DNA of 64,000 nt from Ignavibacteriales bacterium (GTDB lineage Bacteria; Bacteroidota; Ignavibacteria; Ignavibacteriales; Ignavibacteriaceae). The position numbers were made by a program, and so were the translations under genes. Of the stretch, positions 63,530 to 64,000 are shown one piece after another (the stretch's first letter is position 1; every line of letters starts with the position of its first letter). The notes under the pieces are model-generated. The model was not told where the DNA came from and did no database searches. It saw nothing but the letters and a program-made list of their open reading frames with translations. The stretch is from NCBI GenBank assembly GCA_016709765.1, contig JADJMD010000008.1, forward strand, positions 310,001 through 374,000. The letters run 5' to 3'.

Positions 63530-64000
63530 CTATCTACGATATTGGTTCAAAATATCTCTAAGTTCTGTGATAACTTTTTCAACGCTCACATCGGTCATTC
63601 CAGGATAAATTGGGAGGGACATTAATCTTGGGAAAGTAGAAGAAGCAACAGGATAATTTTTATCATCAAGTTTAAATGTTTCACTATAGTATAAATGCTG
63701 ATGAACAGGCATAAAGTGAACTCCGACTTTTTTTTTCGCCATTCCCACATCGCATCAACTTTTTTCAACTGTGGCAATCCAAGTGAAGCTTGAAGATCAG
63801 TAAAATTATATTTGTAACCCGGTGCAACAACTTCATAATACCAGGAACCCGCTTCACTATATCTTTTCCAGGCATCTCTATTAATCCCGTGTAAACGCAT
63901 AATAGCACAACGTTCAGCAATCTCCTGGTCATTCGTGCAAATCATTCCACCTTCACCAGTTGATAGTGTTTTAGTTGCATAGAAACTGAAACAAGTAACA
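63530..64000 (-). pseudogene. DegT/DnrJ/EryC1 sugar aminotransferase, partial, with internal deletion and frame change
   Basis: The frame entering from the right edge reads SFYATKTLSTGEGG with the PLP-binding Lys, then ICTNDQEIAERCAIMRLHGI and NFTDLQASLGLPQLKKVDAM, WEWRKK. At an A9 run (T9 on plus, 63728-63736) similarity jumps to the other frame: VGVHFMPVHQHLYY and SLPIYPGMTDVSVEKVITEL. About 60 residues normally between these parts are missing. It would aminate a nucleotide-sugar. Only 11 bases separate it from the sugar transferase, a normal pairing in glycan operons. Confidence 0.78.

Overview
The window is AT-rich DNA from a bacterium that is most likely an Ignavibacteria-type member of the Bacteroidota/Chlorobiota/Ignavibacteriota group. 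The evidence is the combination of alternative complex III genes (actA, actB, start of actC), type IX secretion components (PorU, PorV, several proteins with Por-type C-terminal sorting domains ending in similar K-rich tails), a human-like 6-pyruvoyl-tetrahydropterin synthase next to phenylalanine hydroxylase, and tRNA genes that do not encode CCA. Nearly everything lies on the minus strand; the plus strand holds one four-gene island (30.2-32.3 kb), one Spy-like gene (44.4 kb) and a Nudix gene (48.7 kb).

Layout. 0-4 kb: alternative complex III, with an extra 58-residue membrane ORF between actA and actB, and an upstream region with two perfect inverted repeats. 4.2-4.6 kb: a broken zinc-ribbon/membrane gene with an in-frame TGA. 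4.6-14.7 kb: housekeeping genes (ctpA, tmk, ybbR-like, ruvX, rel, TPR, upp, der) with two bacterial microcompartment shell genes embedded and no accompanying enzymes. 14.9-27.3 kb: an envelope and secretion block: a small membrane protein, a metalloprotease/propeller/beta-barrel protein, an M6-like protein that has lost its zinc-binding motif, PorV and PorU. 27.4-29.4 kb: a tightly overlapping set (thioredoxin-like ferredoxin, nth, HD hydrolase, peroxiredoxin). 29.4-30.1 kb: intact tRNA-Glu, a GIY-YIG gene, a damaged second tRNA-Glu, a long inverted repeat and tRNA-Gln.

32.3-40.7 kb: a six-gene envelope operon (giant TPR protein, beta-barrel, HU-TM-SPOR protein, TolQ/ExbB, TolR/ExbD, TonB) that looks like a Tol/TonB-type energised machine with a possible nucleoid contact. 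41-44.9 kb: CMD-like protein, TPR lipoprotein-like protein, tRNA-Leu and an ECF sigma/membrane protein/LTxxQ-like stress module. 44.9-48.5 kb: a set that can be read as tetrahydrobiopterin synthesis and use (PTPS, FolE, SDR, phenylalanine hydroxylase) with two peroxiredoxins. 48.7-57 kb: purC, DUF971, pgsA, pgpA, cinA, thpR, recA, recX, tRNA-Phe and glmS. 57-64 kb: a large C25 peptidase with a type IX sorting domain, then a sugar-phosphate transferase and a DegT aminotransferase. These last three genes each carry a frame lesion within about 1 kb, which is either local gene decay or poor sequence quality at that point.

No CRISPR array, complete insertion sequence or rRNA was seen. Start codons were corrected in several places where the longest reading frame began at an upstream TTG/GTG or ran through a tRNA.
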